Shown one piece after another: positions 47,640-60,358 of a DNA stretch of 64,000 bases (position 1 is its first letter; every line of letters begins with the position of its first letter). The stretch is from assembly GCA_029891385.1 (NCBI GenBank), contig CM057227.1:62187567-62251566 (forward strand), read 5' to 3'. Under the pieces are notes generated by a model. That model was not told where the DNA came from, ran no database searches, and worked only from the letters and a program-made list of their open reading frames with translations. Origin of the DNA: Erythroxylum novogranatense (taxonomy: Eukaryota; Streptophyta; Magnoliopsida; Malpighiales; Erythroxylaceae). The translations under genes were made by a program, and so were the position numbers.

Positions 47640-48679
47640 TGTTGAGTCAAAATGATTTTACATATATATGATTTTGATGAATAACAAAGAAGAAGTAAAA
47701 GCAGACATAAAATAGAAAACAAACAGACGGAGAAAAGAAAAAGCAGACGCAGATTGAATAACGAAGAAAATGAAAAGCAGATGGAGAAGTAAAAATATAG
47801 ACGCAAAATGAAAAGCAGACGGAGAAGTAGAAATACAGACACAAAATGAAAAACAGACGGAGAAGTAGAAATACAGACGCAAAATGAAAAGCAGACGAAA
47901 AAGTAGAAAAACAGACGCAAATGAAAGACAGATGCAAAATAAAAAAAGCAGACGCAGAAAAGCAGACGCAGAATTCAAAAGCAAACGAAGAAAGAAAAGT
48001 AGACGCAAGAGTCAGTTCGAATTAGTTACAGAACTCAACTGGTTAACCGTTTCTTTCAAAAATCAAGAAGCAAGATTCAAGAAGCAAGAATCAAGAAGAA
48101 GTTGCAGACGAAGGCTATAAATATAAGTCGAAGTTGAAGATTGCAAAGTTAGTTGAAAATTAGTTGACTTACGCATACACGATCGAAAAAGATTGTCTGT
48201 GAGATTATTGTGTGAATTAGTTGAGAGCTAATATTACTGTAACAGAGTTCAAATACTATTGTGAGAAAGTAGTACAAATAGCCTGCAGAGGATAAGAGTA
48301 AAAGAATACTGAGTGTAGAGACCTAAAGATGCTCGAAAAAAATACTTGTAAACGTTGAAGAGATAGTGAAATCTCAGAAAGAACTCTGAGGACTGGACGT
48401 AGCCCACGGTTTGGGGTAAACTAGTATAAAATTACTGTGTCGACTTCTCTCTATTCTATTCCTTATTAAAGTTCAAAGTTTTGTTATTACTTAGATTTTG
48501 AAACAAGTGTTTCAAAGTTTTTGTTTAATTCGAATTTACTGAAGTTTCTGTAAAAGAATTGGTTTTAGCAAAACATTTTGTTTAAAGAATTTTTTTAAAG
48601 GGAATACACAATTCAACCCCCCTTCTCGTGTATTCATATATCGTATTATAAGCATTGTATTAACGTGTGATTAACTTCA
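47640..48679 (+). repeat. 5' LTR of Copia G
   Basis: Start TGTTGAGTC, end TTAACTTCA. A minisatellite at about 47695-48005 repeats TGAAAAGCAGACGGAGAAG, then TAGAAATACAGACGCAAAA. A TATAAATA promoter box is at 48116-48123, so transcription should start near 48150 and the minisatellite lies in U3. Confidence 0.93.
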
Positions 48680-48681
48680 AT

Positions 48682-48693
48682 TGATATCAAAGC
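48682..48693 (+). other. Primer binding site of Copia G
   Basis: TGATATCAAAGC starts 3 bp after LTR1. It matches TGGTATCAGAGC (initiator tRNA-Met) at 10 of 12 positions; both differences are G to A. Confidence 0.75.
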
Positions 48694-48736
48694 CTGGTAT
48701 CCAAGGATCACTGTAGCAAAGTGTGGATCAAAGATA

Positions 48737-50500
48737 ATGGTAGAATCACATATATACATTACAGAAGGTGCCTCAGTCACTAGACCTCTAGCATTCAACG
48801 GTGAAGATTATCATTACTGGAAAGATAGAATGCGGTTGTTCATAGAATCTACTCATGTTGACCTTTGGGATGTGATAGAGAATGGACCATATACACCAGT
48901 AGACCAAGATGGAAATCTTATTCCACAGACTAGATGGATGGCTGACCAAAAGGCGAGAATTCAGCTCAACTCTAAAGCGAAGTTTTTCTTGACGTGTGGC
49001 CTAAGTAGGAGTGAGTATGACAAAGTTCATGGATGCAACACTGCGAAGGAGATGTGGGACACACTGTCCATCGCTCATGAAGGCACAAACCAAGTCAAAG
49101 AATCCAAGATAAGCATTCTTGTGGACTAGTACGAGCTTTTCAATATGAAAGAAGAAGAATCTAATGATCAAATGTTTGGAAGATTTCAAACAATTGTCAA
49201 TGGATTGAAAGCCCTTGGAAGAACGTATAATAACCAAGACCACGTACGAAAGATCTTAAGAAGTCTTTCGAAGAGGTGAAGACCAAAAGTTACTGCGGTG
49301 CAGGAAGCTAAGGATTTGAGCGTGCTAAAGCTTGACGAGTTGCTTGGATCACTTAAGATTCATGAAGTAGAACTCGATGCTGAAGATAAACCCAAACGGG
49401 ACAGATCAATAGCATTGAAGGCCAGACAAAAGAATCACAAGACTCAAAGAAGGAGAAAGTCATCGAAAGCATTAAAGATCGAAGAATCAAAGAATAATGA
49501 CTCAAGTGAATCAGAACTAGAGTCAAGTGATGAAGATGACGAATTATCCTTCATTTCTCGGAAGATAAGGCGGATGTGGAAGAAGAAGTCCAAAGGAAGT
49601 CAGCCTTTCAAGAAGAATTGCAAAGATGATGGAAAAGTAGAAAAGACATCTATCATATGCTACGAGTGTAATCAACCTGGACACTACAAGTCCGAATGTC
49701 CTACTCTAAAGAAGAAACCAAAGAAGAGTAGAGAAGGCAAGAAAAGCATGATGACAACTTGGGAAGATCTAGATTCATCAGAGTCAGATACAAGTTCCGA
49801 GACATCTGAACATGCGAATATCTGCCTAGTAGCCAAGGAAGAAAGTGATGAGGAGGTAACTTCTGAATACGATAACTTGCATGAAGCTTATTCAGAACTA
49901 TTAGAGGATTCTCATACTATTCTGAAATAGTACAAACTGTTAAAGAAGAAGTATGTAGAAAATCTTAAACATACAGAAGAAATAGAGAGAGAAAATATCT
50001 GCTTAAAGAAACAAATAGAAGAGAAAAAGAAAGTTGTAAAAAAATATGACGAGATTAATCAGTTGAAGCTTAGAATTTAGAGTCTCTCATCTGATTTAGC
50101 TACCTTCACTAAGAGTACAAAGAAAATGAATGAGATGCTAGGAAAATATAGACATCCGAGTGATAAAACCGGATTAGGGTTTACAGGTAATAAGTCTCAT
50201 TATGATAAAAAGTATTCTTCTCAAAATAAAAGGTATTACCAAACACATATTCATCAACAATCTAGCAAAAGGCGCCAAAGGACTAATTATGTGCATATTG
50301 CTAACCAGCAAGGACCCAAGAAAATATAGGTACCAAAAAGTAAAATAGTTTCTCCTGCAGATATCCTTCCTTGAAGATGCGACAAGCACCGTTGGTATTT
50401 AGACAGTGGTTGCTCGCGACATATGACGGGAAGAAGGTCTATGTTCCTAGATCTTCAGTATAAGAAGGGAAGATCGGTGAATTTCGGAAACAACCAGTAG
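48737..50500 (+). pseudogene. Copia G gag and protease
   Basis: The frame from ATG 48737 gives the Copia gag start (PLAFNGEDYHYWKDRMRLFI) and DUF4219/UBN2-type segments. An acidic Ser/Glu stretch follows, then the zinc knuckle CYECNQPGHYKSEC (about 49661-49702). A coiled-coil region is next, and the protease motif WYLDSGCSRHMTG is near 50393-50431 (catalytic D-S-G present). The frame is never shifted here, but is cut by stops at 49127, 49277, 49928, 50078, 50327 and 50372. Most are where Q (CAG) or W (TGG) is expected, consistent with cytosine deamination. Confidence 0.9.
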
Positions 50501-50534
50501 GGTAAGATAATTGGAATCAGTAAAATGGAAAATT

Positions 50535-52838
50535 ACAAAATGAAAAAGGAGTATCAATAGCTAGTATTAGGAGTGATCATGGTGGAGTGTTTGAGAATGA
50601 AAAGTTTAGATTATTCTGTGAGGAGAATGGAATTGTTCACAATCTCTCTGCTCCTAGGACCCCACAACAAAATGGAGTTGTTGAAAGGAAGAACAACACG
50701 ATTCAAGAGATGGCAAGGACTATGCTATGTGAGATGAATCTTCCTAAGTACTTCTGGACAAAAGCTGTGAATACAGCATGCTGTATTCAGAATAGAATAC
50801 TATTGCGACCTTTGTTAAAGAAGACTCCCTATGAGTTATGGAATGGAAGGAGACCGAACATATCTTACTTTCATCCGTTCGGTTACAAGTGCTCAATTCT
50901 GAATACAAAGGAGTTGTTGGATAAGTTCGATTCAAAGACCTATTTAGGAATTTTTCTAGGCTACTCATCATCATCTAAGGCTTTTCGGGTGTATAACCCT
51001 ATCTCAAAGATAGTTGAGGAAACCATCCATGTCAAGTTTGATGATCGTTTCCAACCCCATAGGGAAGATGACATGGAGAGTGAAGGTCCTTCAAAGAACT
51101 TAGATGATATAACAGAAACTCCATCATCAGAAACTCAAGTAGACAAGGTTGAGGATATTCCAGAAACTATTGGACTAAAGAGAGATTGGAAATATAGGAG
51201 TTCTCATCCAGAAAAGCTAATTATCGAGGAGAACTCAGAAGGAGTTAGGACAAGGTCCAAATTCAGAAGAGAAGCTAATGTGGCTTTTATCTCTGAAATA
51301 GAACCTAAGAAGATTGAGGAAGCTCTTCAGGATGAAGCTTGGGTTTTAGCCATGCAAGAGGAGCTGAATCAGTTTACTAGGAATAATGTTTGGTCCTTAG
51401 TTTCGAAACCCTCGAAGAAATCCATTATAGGAACCAGATGGGTTTTTAAGAATAAGTTAGACAAATTAGGTAAAGTGAGTCAGAATAAAGCTAGATTAGT
51501 AGCGCAAGGCTATAATCAGCAAGAAGGAATAGATTACAATGAGACATACGCTCCAGTAGCAAGACTTGAAGCTATTAGGATATTGCTAGCATATGCTGTT
51601 TGTCATGATATAAGGCTTTTTCAGATGGATGTGAAGAGCGCTTTTCTGAATGGTTTTATAGACGAAGAGGTGTATATTAAGCAACCTCCTGGTTTTGAGG
51701 ATGTGAGGAATCCAGATCATGTCTATAGACTTCTTAAAGCTTTATACGGCCTGAAGCAAGCTCCTAGAGCTCGGTATGATTATCTAAGTACTTTTCTCTT
51801 AGAAAGTGGGTTTAGTAGAGGTCAAGTAGATAAGACGCCTTTTAGAAAGAATTATGAAAATGAGTTTATTTTAGTGCCAATCTATGTTGATGATATTATA
51901 TTTGGTGCTACCTCAAAGAAGTTGTGTATGAGTTTTGAGAGTCTGATGAAAAATGAGTTTGAAATGAGTATGATGGGTGAGTTAAAGTTCTTTCTTGGGT
52001 TGTAAGTTAAGCAAACCGAAGAGAAAATCTTTATCCATCAACAAAAATATCTGAAAGAACTGCTGTGTAAATTTGATATGAATAATGTAAAGCCTATGGT
52101 GACTCCGATGCATCCTTCGAACATTTTGTCGGAAGATGAACTTGGTAAGAAGGTGGATCAAACCCTGTATAGAGGGATGATCGGCTCTTTACTTTATCTT
52201 ACAGCAAGCAAACCTGATATTCTATACAGTGTATGCTTTTGTGCAAGGTTTCAGGCCGATCCTAAAGAGTCTCATTTTATTGCTATTAAAAGGATTATGA
52301 GATATCTCGCACGTACTACTGATCTTTACTTAATGTTTGAGAAATGTAAAGATTTCAGGATAATCGGATATTGCGATGCGGACTATGCCGGAGATAGAAT
52401 TGAAAGGAAAAACACTAGTGGATATGTCACTTTCTTGGCTCAAACCTAGTTTCTTGGTCAAGCAAGAGACAAAGCTCAATTGCTCTATCAACTACCGAAG
52501 TCGAGTACATGTCTACCGCAAGTTGTTGTTCACAAACATTATGGATCAAATATCAACTGGAAGATTATTCAGTTCAAGAAAAGGAGATCCAAATCTATTG
52601 TGACAACACCAGTGCCATCAATTTATCAAAGAACCCAATACAGCATTCGAGAGTAAAGCATATCGAAGTCAGACATCACTTCTTGAGAGACTACGTTCAG
52701 AAGAAGGTGGTGAGACTACAGTTCATTGAAACAGAGTATCAATGGGCAGACATCTTCACTAAAACATTGAGTGAAGAACGGTTCAAGAAAATCAGACAGA
52801 ACCTTAACATGGTTATGTTAAATGACCAGTCAGGCTAA
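50535..52838 (+). pseudogene. Copia G integrase (truncated), reverse transcriptase and RNase H
   Basis: The integrase starts abruptly within its core (NEKGVSIASIRSDHGGVFEN). The second catalytic D and the E (in NGVVERKN) remain, but the zinc domain and first D are deleted. RT motifs are intact: EAWVLAMQEELNQF, then ARLVAQGYNQQEGIDY, then QMDVKSAFLNG, and the catalytic YVDDIIFGAT. The TAA at 52003 replaces a Q codon. RNase H has GYCDADYAGD. A frameshift near 52446 moves the rest (ALSTTEVEYMSTASCC, then QIYCDNTSAINLSKNP, then ADIFTKTL) into the frame ending at 52838. Confidence 0.92.
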
Positions 52839-53099
52839 AGAGATCGTTAAAGTTAACCGCGTCAAAAACAGTAGTGTACAGCTGGTAACTTCTCTCACAA
52901 GGAAGTTGTGGAGGGAAAATCTCATAGTCTTGAGGATCGCAACGATTCTAGAACACACCAGATAATACCCTTTGAGTAGTCTGAAACTAAAATCATTTCA
53001 ATTACTCTCAAACACAGACGTTTCATCTCTCTCTAAAACCCTTGCAATCAACTTTACCTTTGTAGAATAGCTTACCGAGACAGTTTCTACTCAGAATCA

Positions 53100-55388
53100 A
53101 TGGAGTCAGCTATGGTTTATGGAAGATATGTGGACTTCGAATCTCTGAGGAAAGAAAATATGGATGTTGAACCAGAAATTGTAGAAGCTGGATGGAGAAA
53201 ATTTTTCCAAGTGCGGGAACCGGTGTATACTGATGAAGTATATGACTTTTGGAAGAATGCGCAACTGGTATATGAAACTATTATCTCTACAGTAGATGGA
53301 ATATCTATTATTGTGACAAAGGAGATAGTGGAGAAGGTAACTGAGTGCTCATCGGTTGGAGAAATCCTATCAAGCAAAGCCAGATGGATGTCCAAGGTTA
53401 GTATGAAGGAAGAAGATGTCAGAAAACAGCTATATGGAGTTAATGACCCATGGGAGAGGAAGACCTCGAGTCTGGTCCCAAAAGCTAGGGTTCTTTATGC
53501 GATTTTGTTTAATTGCATCTTACCAAGAGCGGGGTCAAGGCATCTAGTGACTACCTTAGATGAGCAATGTTTGTTCTTTTTGTTAAATCGTCGTCCCATA
53601 GATCTACCATATATAATTTTTCATTATATGGTTAAGGAAATGAAGGATACCAACAGTTATCCTTACGGCATGTTACTCACAAAGATCTTTAGGGAATCTG
53701 GAGTCCTTCTTCACAGAGGAATCAGAAGGATGGTATCTATCAAGATTTTTATTAACTCTGATACGATAAGAAGAATGGGCTTGAAGGTGGTGATAAAAGA
53801 AGAAACAGAGTCTACGATGAAAGCTAGAATTGAGGGGGAGTGTTTATTGAAGAAGTCTCCCTCTACAAGTTCTAAATCTCAAGTAAGTATGAGCATGCCC
53901 ATAGAAGAAAGAAGAAAAATATTTGGAAGACCTTTGATCAAACAGGCGAGTTCTCAAAGAGAAGTTAGCCTAGTTCGGAGGACAGAAGAAGGAGCACTGA
54001 AAAGAACAGGGGAGAGTCTTTTGGGTGAAATCTCTAAAAAGGCGAGGAGATCACCTAGGATTCGTACTCTGCAACAACAGGAAGAGAAGAGAACCAGAGA
54101 GCAGAGTCAAGTAGAAGGTTCTGGATCTCGTATACCAAAGGCAACAAGATCTCTAGTCTCAATCTTACAAGAAGACTCAGCCAAACAGGCTAAGGAGACT
54201 GAGAAGAAAAGGAAGTCGGAGTCTGAGAAGCAAAAATCTCAAGTCCAAAAAACTTCGAGACTAACTGAGGCAGAAGGAAAGAATAAAGTAATTATTCGAA
54301 AGAAGAGTGTGACTACTGCTGAGGAAGATAGTCAAAAGAAGAATAGCAGAGTTCAGGAAACTCCCATTGTTATCCAACAGGAGGAACCAGCGGAGCTTAG
54401 CCTGGTTCAATCTATTCCCTTCACTGATCAACAAGAGGCAACAACAGATTTAAGCTTGGTATAGGTACAACAGGAAAAATCTGATGAACCTAGTCTGATT
54501 ATATACAACTACTCTGAATTTTTGAGAAAAGATAAGTTGGAGATCAGACTGGTTGAAGTTGTGACCAAGAGGAAGACTGTAATTGCCATCTGTGACCAAC
54601 CAAGGAGGAAGGTAAAGGCTGTCTTACAACCTATTTTGATAAATAGTGAGTCATGGCATTTACTGAATAAAGATGAAAAGAATTTTTACGATGTCTTGAG
54701 GGATGCTGCTACAAAGCCATACCCTACAAAAATGACTAGAAAACCATGTACTATTTATCCAATCACAAAGAAGACGGTGATAAAGGTTGTACCGGATATT
54801 CAGCCTAGATATCCTTTGGATATGAATAAGAGAAAGATGAAGCTATATCCTGAAGGAATAAGTGATGATCTGTCTGCAGATCAAATTGAAGAAGAAGTGC
54901 GTCAAATTGATGCAGCATGCACTTCAAAAGAGAATACTGACAGAGCTGGTTGCAGTTTTACGGATAAAAATGAATACTGTCCAGTAGGGGGAAGACTGCT
55001 TACAGGGACTTTTATTGAATCTCTTGTGCAGACAGTATTGCGTAGTAGGCCACTATTTAATACACTGTCTTTACAAGCTGAAGCCATACCCCTGCAAGGA
55101 AGACAAGTGCTTATGCTACCTGCTCCTTATGATTTAGATCTTCCGAAGCCTAATCTATCCGTTCATCCACCAACTTTTGAGATTGTTGAAGATTACACTC
55201 CATCCTCGGACGCATATGCTACAATAATTGCATTCGTAGAACCCTCAGCAAATAATGATCAACCCTCCTCACCGTTTGACTCCCAAGCTGAAATCAGCCA
55301 CTTACGCGGAGAAGTCAACGAGCTAAAGGAGATGATGAATGAAGTGAAGAAGATGATGACAGAACTGATGAAGAGTCATCATCATTGA
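53100..55388 (+). pseudogene. Copia G envelope-like ORF, one in-frame stop
   Basis: A 762-codon frame after pol, interrupted only by TAG at 54462-54464. The N-terminal 230 residues resemble the plant 'putative transposon protein' or envelope-like domain of SIRE/Maximus elements (LYAILFNCILPRAGSRH, then RPIDLPYIIFHYMVKEMKD, then YPYGMLLTKIFRESGVLL). The middle is Lys/Glu/Gln-rich and basic. The last 40 residues (EISHLRGEVNELKEMMNE and beyond) form a predicted coiled coil. I see no signal peptide or convincing transmembrane segment, so an envelope role is doubtful. A single-base C-to-T change (CAG to TAG, preceding context VQVQQ) would explain the stop. Confidence 0.85.
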
Positions 55389-55569
55389 TCATTTTTTTAT
55401 TATAACAAATAGGGGGAGAAGAATGGAAGGCAGCAATCAAAGAATCTCAAAGGGTGTGATTGAAGGAGTCGAAGAAAAAGGAGGAAGAGGAAGACTTTTG
55501 AAGATAAGATTTTTTTTCTTTACAAGCATTGTATTTTTCTTTTTATGTATATGATTTGTTATCATCAAA

Positions 55570-55580
55570 AAGGGGAAGAT
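55570..55580 (+). other. Polypurine tract of Copia G
   Basis: The purine-rich run AAAAAGGGGAAGA (about 55567-55579) ends directly before TGTTGAG of LTR2. Confidence 0.8.
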
Positions 55581-56618
55581 TGTTGAGTCAAAATGAATTT
55601 ACATATATATGATTTTGATGAATAAAAAAGAAGAAGTAAAAACATACATAAAATAGAAAACAGACAGACGGAGAAAAGAAAAAGCAGACGCAGATTGAAT
55701 AACGAAGAAAATGAAAAGCAGACGAAGAAGTAGAAATATAGACGCAAAATGAAAAGCAGACGGAGAAGTAGAAATACAAACACAAAATGAAAAGCAGACG
55801 GAGAAGTAGAAATACAGACGCAAAATGAAAAGCAGACGGATAAGTAAAAAACAGACACATAATGAAAGACAACCGCAAAATAAAAAAAGAAGACGCAGAA
55901 AAGCAGACACAGAATTCAAAAGCAAACGAAGAAAGAAAAGTAGACACAGGAGTCAGTTCGAGTTAGTTACAGAACTCAACTGGTTAACCGTTTCTTTCAA
56001 GAATCAAGAAACAAGATTCAAGAAGCAAGAATCAAGAAGCAGTTGCAGACGAAGGCTATAAATATAAGTCGAAGTCGAAGATTGCAAAGTTAGTTAAAAA
56101 TTAGTTGACTTACGCATACGCGATCGAAAAAGATTGTCTGTGAGATTATTGTGTGAATTAGCTGAGAGCTAATATTACTGTAACATAGTTCAAATACTCT
56201 TGTGAGAAAGTAGTACAGATAGCCTGCAGAGGCTAAGAGTAAAAGAATACTGAGCGTAGAGACCTGAAGAGGCTTGGAAAGAATACTTGTAAACGTTGAA
56301 GAGATAGTGAAATCTCATAAAGAACTCTAAGGACTGGACGTAGCCCACGGTTTGGGGTGAGCCAGTATAAAATCGCTGTGTCGACTTCTCTCTACTCTAT
56401 TCCTTATTAAAGTTCAAAGTTTTGTTATTACTTAGATTTCGAAGCAAGTGTTTCAAAGTTTTTGTTTAATTTGAATTTACCGAAGTTTCTGTAAAAGAAT
56501 TGGTTTTAGCAAAACATTTTATTTAAAGACTTTTTTAAGGGAATACATAATTCAACCCCCCTTCTCGTGTATTCATATATCGTATTATAAGCATTGTATT
56601 AACGTGTGATTAACTTCA
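55581..56618 (+). repeat. 3' LTR of Copia G
   Basis: 1038 bp, same order as LTR1. The CAGACG minisatellite is at 55637-55945 and the TATAAATA box at 56057-56064. It ends TTAACTTCA and is followed by the target duplication AACTT. Confidence 0.93.
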
Positions 56619-57864
56619 AACTTAAGATGATACAAAGTTAACTTAAGACGATGCAACTCTTAAGATGAATGACGTCATCATAGACGATATGACATCATCA
56701 CAGATGAAGCGTCTTTACAAATGATACAATCTTACAAACGAATGCATCCTTACGCTCCTAAGCATTTCCCTCTCTGAGGATCCTAACTTTCGATTCAGGG
56801 GTCCATAAATTTCATACTATATATCGTTGGAAAGCTAAAGGAAAACCTACAACTTTCTGAAAGACACTCTTGCCTAAATCAATTCGGATTTTCCCCCAAA
56901 GTCATAACACCAATTTCTTTTTCCCTTAAGGAAGGTTTGAAATTTTGCATCTCACAACTTGGAATGCCCTTAGCTTAACCATTCAATTACCTAAAATTGA
57001 ATTCATTGAACTCTCAAATCTTAACTCATTTGTCTCATCATATCTAACTATATTTGATCCATCATAATTTCTGTTTTACCTTCCTATGAATCTCACTTAT
57101 GTATACGTTTGTATATATATATATGCATCAACAATTTCATGTTTCAACATCATCAACTCAAGTTGATAACTTCTTTATGAATATCTAATTTCAACATAAA
57201 TTTATCCATACGCAAATTCATACTTTCACTTAACAACATCCATACATCATTCATATTTCATTATCAGCAAAGGAATATGGTTTTACAAATCTTTAATGGC
57301 ATTCTAAGTTGTATTACAACATCATCTCTAAGTCTAAAATTACAGTAATTCTTAAACAAATAAACTTGGTATGCAATTATAACATTATGCATCCCCAAAA
57401 CCAACTCAAACTACCAATTAAATAAATTTGGAGAAATTTGTTTGGGCTCTTGATCACTTGCTCTCTTAGCTATCACCTGAAGATGGGATAAAAAGGGGTG
57501 AGCTGGACAGTTCGTGGGTTATAGTTTATAACAAAAAAATAAACAAATCCTTTGAAAACGTTTTACTTGTCATCAAAAATTTTCAATGAGTTTATAAAAC
57601 ACTTGTTTCTAAAAATTCTCATCATGAAGTCAAAACTCAAAGTACAAAACGTGAATGCATCAACTTGTTCACATAGCATAAGCACATAAGCACATTCGAA
57701 TGGTTTGGGTGGATCTGTAACAAAAATTACTACACATTTCCCCTAATGGTCCTATGTAGCTATAAACAGAATGTACTATCGCAATCCCACAATTGGTCTT
57801 GCATAGCCGTGAACTTATGAGAGTTTGTGAAGGAGCTCCATGCCACTAAAGGGCAGACGGGAGA

Positions 57865-60182
57865 TGTTGGACCCCGAATTTTTTTATTTTTTGGCATGGT
57901 TTAATTGTTATTTTGAGGTCTTATTAGATTAATTATATTGGAGTAATTAGCATGTTAATGTTAGGAGGAATTATGAATTGATGGAATTAAGGTATAAGGT
58001 AGTAAGAATGTTTGACGGCAAAATGGGAAGATCACTTAAGTTGGAGAGTTTAAGGCATTGCATGGAGGGGCAAATTGGTCTTTGCTCCTTCCATTTAGGC
58101 TTAAGGGAAGGAATTAGAAGAAAAAGAGTGATAAGAGAAGAGAAAAGAGTATCGTGGGAGAGAGGAAGAAGAAGGAAAAAAGAGGGGAAAGCTAGAGCCT
58201 TGGGATTTTTGAAGAATTGAAGCTTCTCCAAGTAAGTATAAGCATAAATAGGATGATTGAATCTGGTTTCATGATAATTAGGGGTGAAAATTTGTGTTGA
58301 ATATGTGTAGGGTTAAGGATGTACGAAAATGTGTAATTCTCTAAGGTTTTGATTTCTATGGTGTTGTGATTGATTTTAGGTTTGATTGAGTTTAGAAATG
58401 AAGTAGGAATGATGGTTTAGAGTTGGGATGAAGATTAGATTTGAAAGATGGGAAGAATCTGGTGGAAAATGTGAGAAAACAGGTTTCGGGCGTTTTCTGG
58501 AGCTCACAAGTCGCGACGTGCTCATGCGCATGACGCGGCGCGTGCCTGCTTCCTCGCCGCGGCGAGCTCCAATGTGTTCACCGTGGCGAGCCTCTGTTCT
58601 CCGCCACGGCGAGCCTCTGTTTTCGCCGCGGCGAGATCCTGTTTTCCAGCACAGACGTATTTTGGTATTTTGGACATAACTTTGGATGTAGATGTCCAAA
58701 TGAGGTGATTTTTGATTCGTTATGAACGAGAGACATAGGACTACAAGTTTTATGAAGAAAGGAAGTTTTGAATGAGTCTCTAAAGATCTCAAAATTTGTA
58801 TGGAAGACGAGTATAGATTATAGTGTTAGCACTTTTGATTTTCAAAGCTTTATGAATTTTCCTTTGAATGTTGTTTGAATGAGGACTTGGTTTGTTATAG
58901 GAAACCAAGCGGACCTAATCCGATCGCAAGAGGAAGGACAATCTTAAGCTTGGATTTCAAGCAGAATTAGGTGGGTAATGTATTTATAGTTATTGTGTGA
59001 TTAGGCAAATTCTTGCCTATGTGTGAATATATATTGTATGTTATGCATTGTGAGATGCATGACATTTTGATTGAATATGTGGTTACTTGTTTGAGAATGA
59101 TTTGTTATAAGATTTGAATGATTTTGATTTCGTATACTTTGAAAGAAGCATGAGAATTGATAGAAGTAAATTTGATTCTGAGCATGTTATGCCTCGACTT
59201 CGGTCATGGCATTTTGAATAAATGAAAAGCATGAAAGCACACCATCTGATAAAATGATTCTGAGCATGATTATGTGCTTTTGTTTGGGTGAGAGTGGAAC
59301 CATTCCGTTCATCACGTGCACATTGACAAGAGCCTTCTCCCGGTTGTTCGCTTATGGCATATGAGCTCCGAATGGACTCATTTTGTTCAAGGTGTAAACT
59401 TTAGTTTCTCCCTTTTGTTTCCATGGACCCCTCGAGCCGTGTGATGTGCATTGCATACTTGAGCTGTTCATTATGAAGCATACTTGTGACATGTTTTGCG
59501 AGTAGAATTAATTATGTTGGATGCATAAATTACTTGATTAGCATGTGAGTCCTAGAATTGTTGCATGTATATATATATACATACATATGTTTGAATTTCT
59601 GCTATTTACCGATGGCTATAAATATATTAGCCACTGAGTTGTGTAGCTCAACCCATTATTTTTCACTCCTTAGGTGCAACTCAAGACGACAGTTGATCCT
59701 TACCAAGCATCGAAGAACTCCGCAATATCGACATTGAGCATCCTTATGTATTTGGATTTAAGCATTGTTATGTATTGTGCTATGTTACGAATGCTTGTTC
59801 AATTTCTTCGAATTGTAATGACATGAAGTTCCGTGTTTTTGTTTTTGTTAAAATGTTAGTTAGATTAAATGGGTATGTGTTTGTATGAAAGTTTATAGAT
59901 GTTGAGAACGGGTTCAATTTTTGGGGAGTTCGTCGCGGTGAGCCAGTCCTTCGCTGCGGCGCATTCCTTGGGTGTTCGTCGCGGCGAAGCCAAGTTTTGA
60001 CCGCGATAAACCATTTCTGCGAGGTGCTCGTCGCGGCAAGCAATCTGTTGTCGCAACAAGTCCTCCTCTTCCCGATGCTGTTCCTTATATGATTTGTATG
60101 TTTTTGACCCTTCCCCGTGCAAGCCTTACTCAACGACCCCGAGTGATCACCTCGGGATGGGAAACAGGACCCGGGCCTAACA
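57865..60182 (+). repeat. 5' LTR of C
   Basis: 2318 bp. Island 1 is at about 58510-58640, with perfect TCGCCGCGGCGA at 58554-58565 and 58623-58634. The core is at 58670-58710 (TTTGGACATAACTTTGG, CCAAATGAGGTGATT). CCTTCTCCCGG is at 59333, the hairpin GAGTTGTGTAGCTC at 59636-59649, and island 2 at about 59930-60060. Confidence 0.93.
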
Positions 60183-60186
60183 TGTT

Positions 60187-60198
60187 TGGTATCAGAGC
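60187..60198 (+). other. Primer binding site of C (initiator tRNA-Met)
   Basis: TGGTATCAGAGC is a perfect match to the usual plant Gypsy PBS, 4 bp after LTR1. Confidence 0.92.
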
Positions 60199-60358
60199 TT
60201 AGGCTTTGTATCCTAGGCTTGGAATTTCTTTGCTATATGATTATTTGTTGCATTGTCAATTGACTGATTTCATTAAGTGACATGCATATCATGCATACAT
60301 GTAGGAATTAAGATTTGACATGTAGCTAATCCTTAGTGTTTATATTTGAAGGAGTAAG

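Larger units (their letters stand above)
47640..56618 (+). mobile_element. Ty1/Copia element G, SIRE/Maximus-like, with envelope-like ORF
   Basis: 8979 bp. LTR1 is 47640-48679, the interior 48680-55580 and LTR2 55581-56618. The target duplication AACTT is perfect (47635-47639 and 56619-56623). The order gag, protease, integrase, RT, RNase H, then an additional long ORF before the PPT is characteristic of the SIRE/Maximus lineage. The LTRs are nearly equal in length (1040 and 1038 bp), and the first 90 bp differ at about five positions, so G is relatively young. Coding capacity is lost through point stops and one integrase deletion. It is inserted in LTR D. Confidence 0.93.

Noticed and set aside
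53100..54464. Envelope-like ORF of G as an independent host gene
   Set aside because: It lies between RNase H and the PPT of an element with paired LTRs and perfect target duplication, the normal place for the extra SIRE/Maximus ORF.
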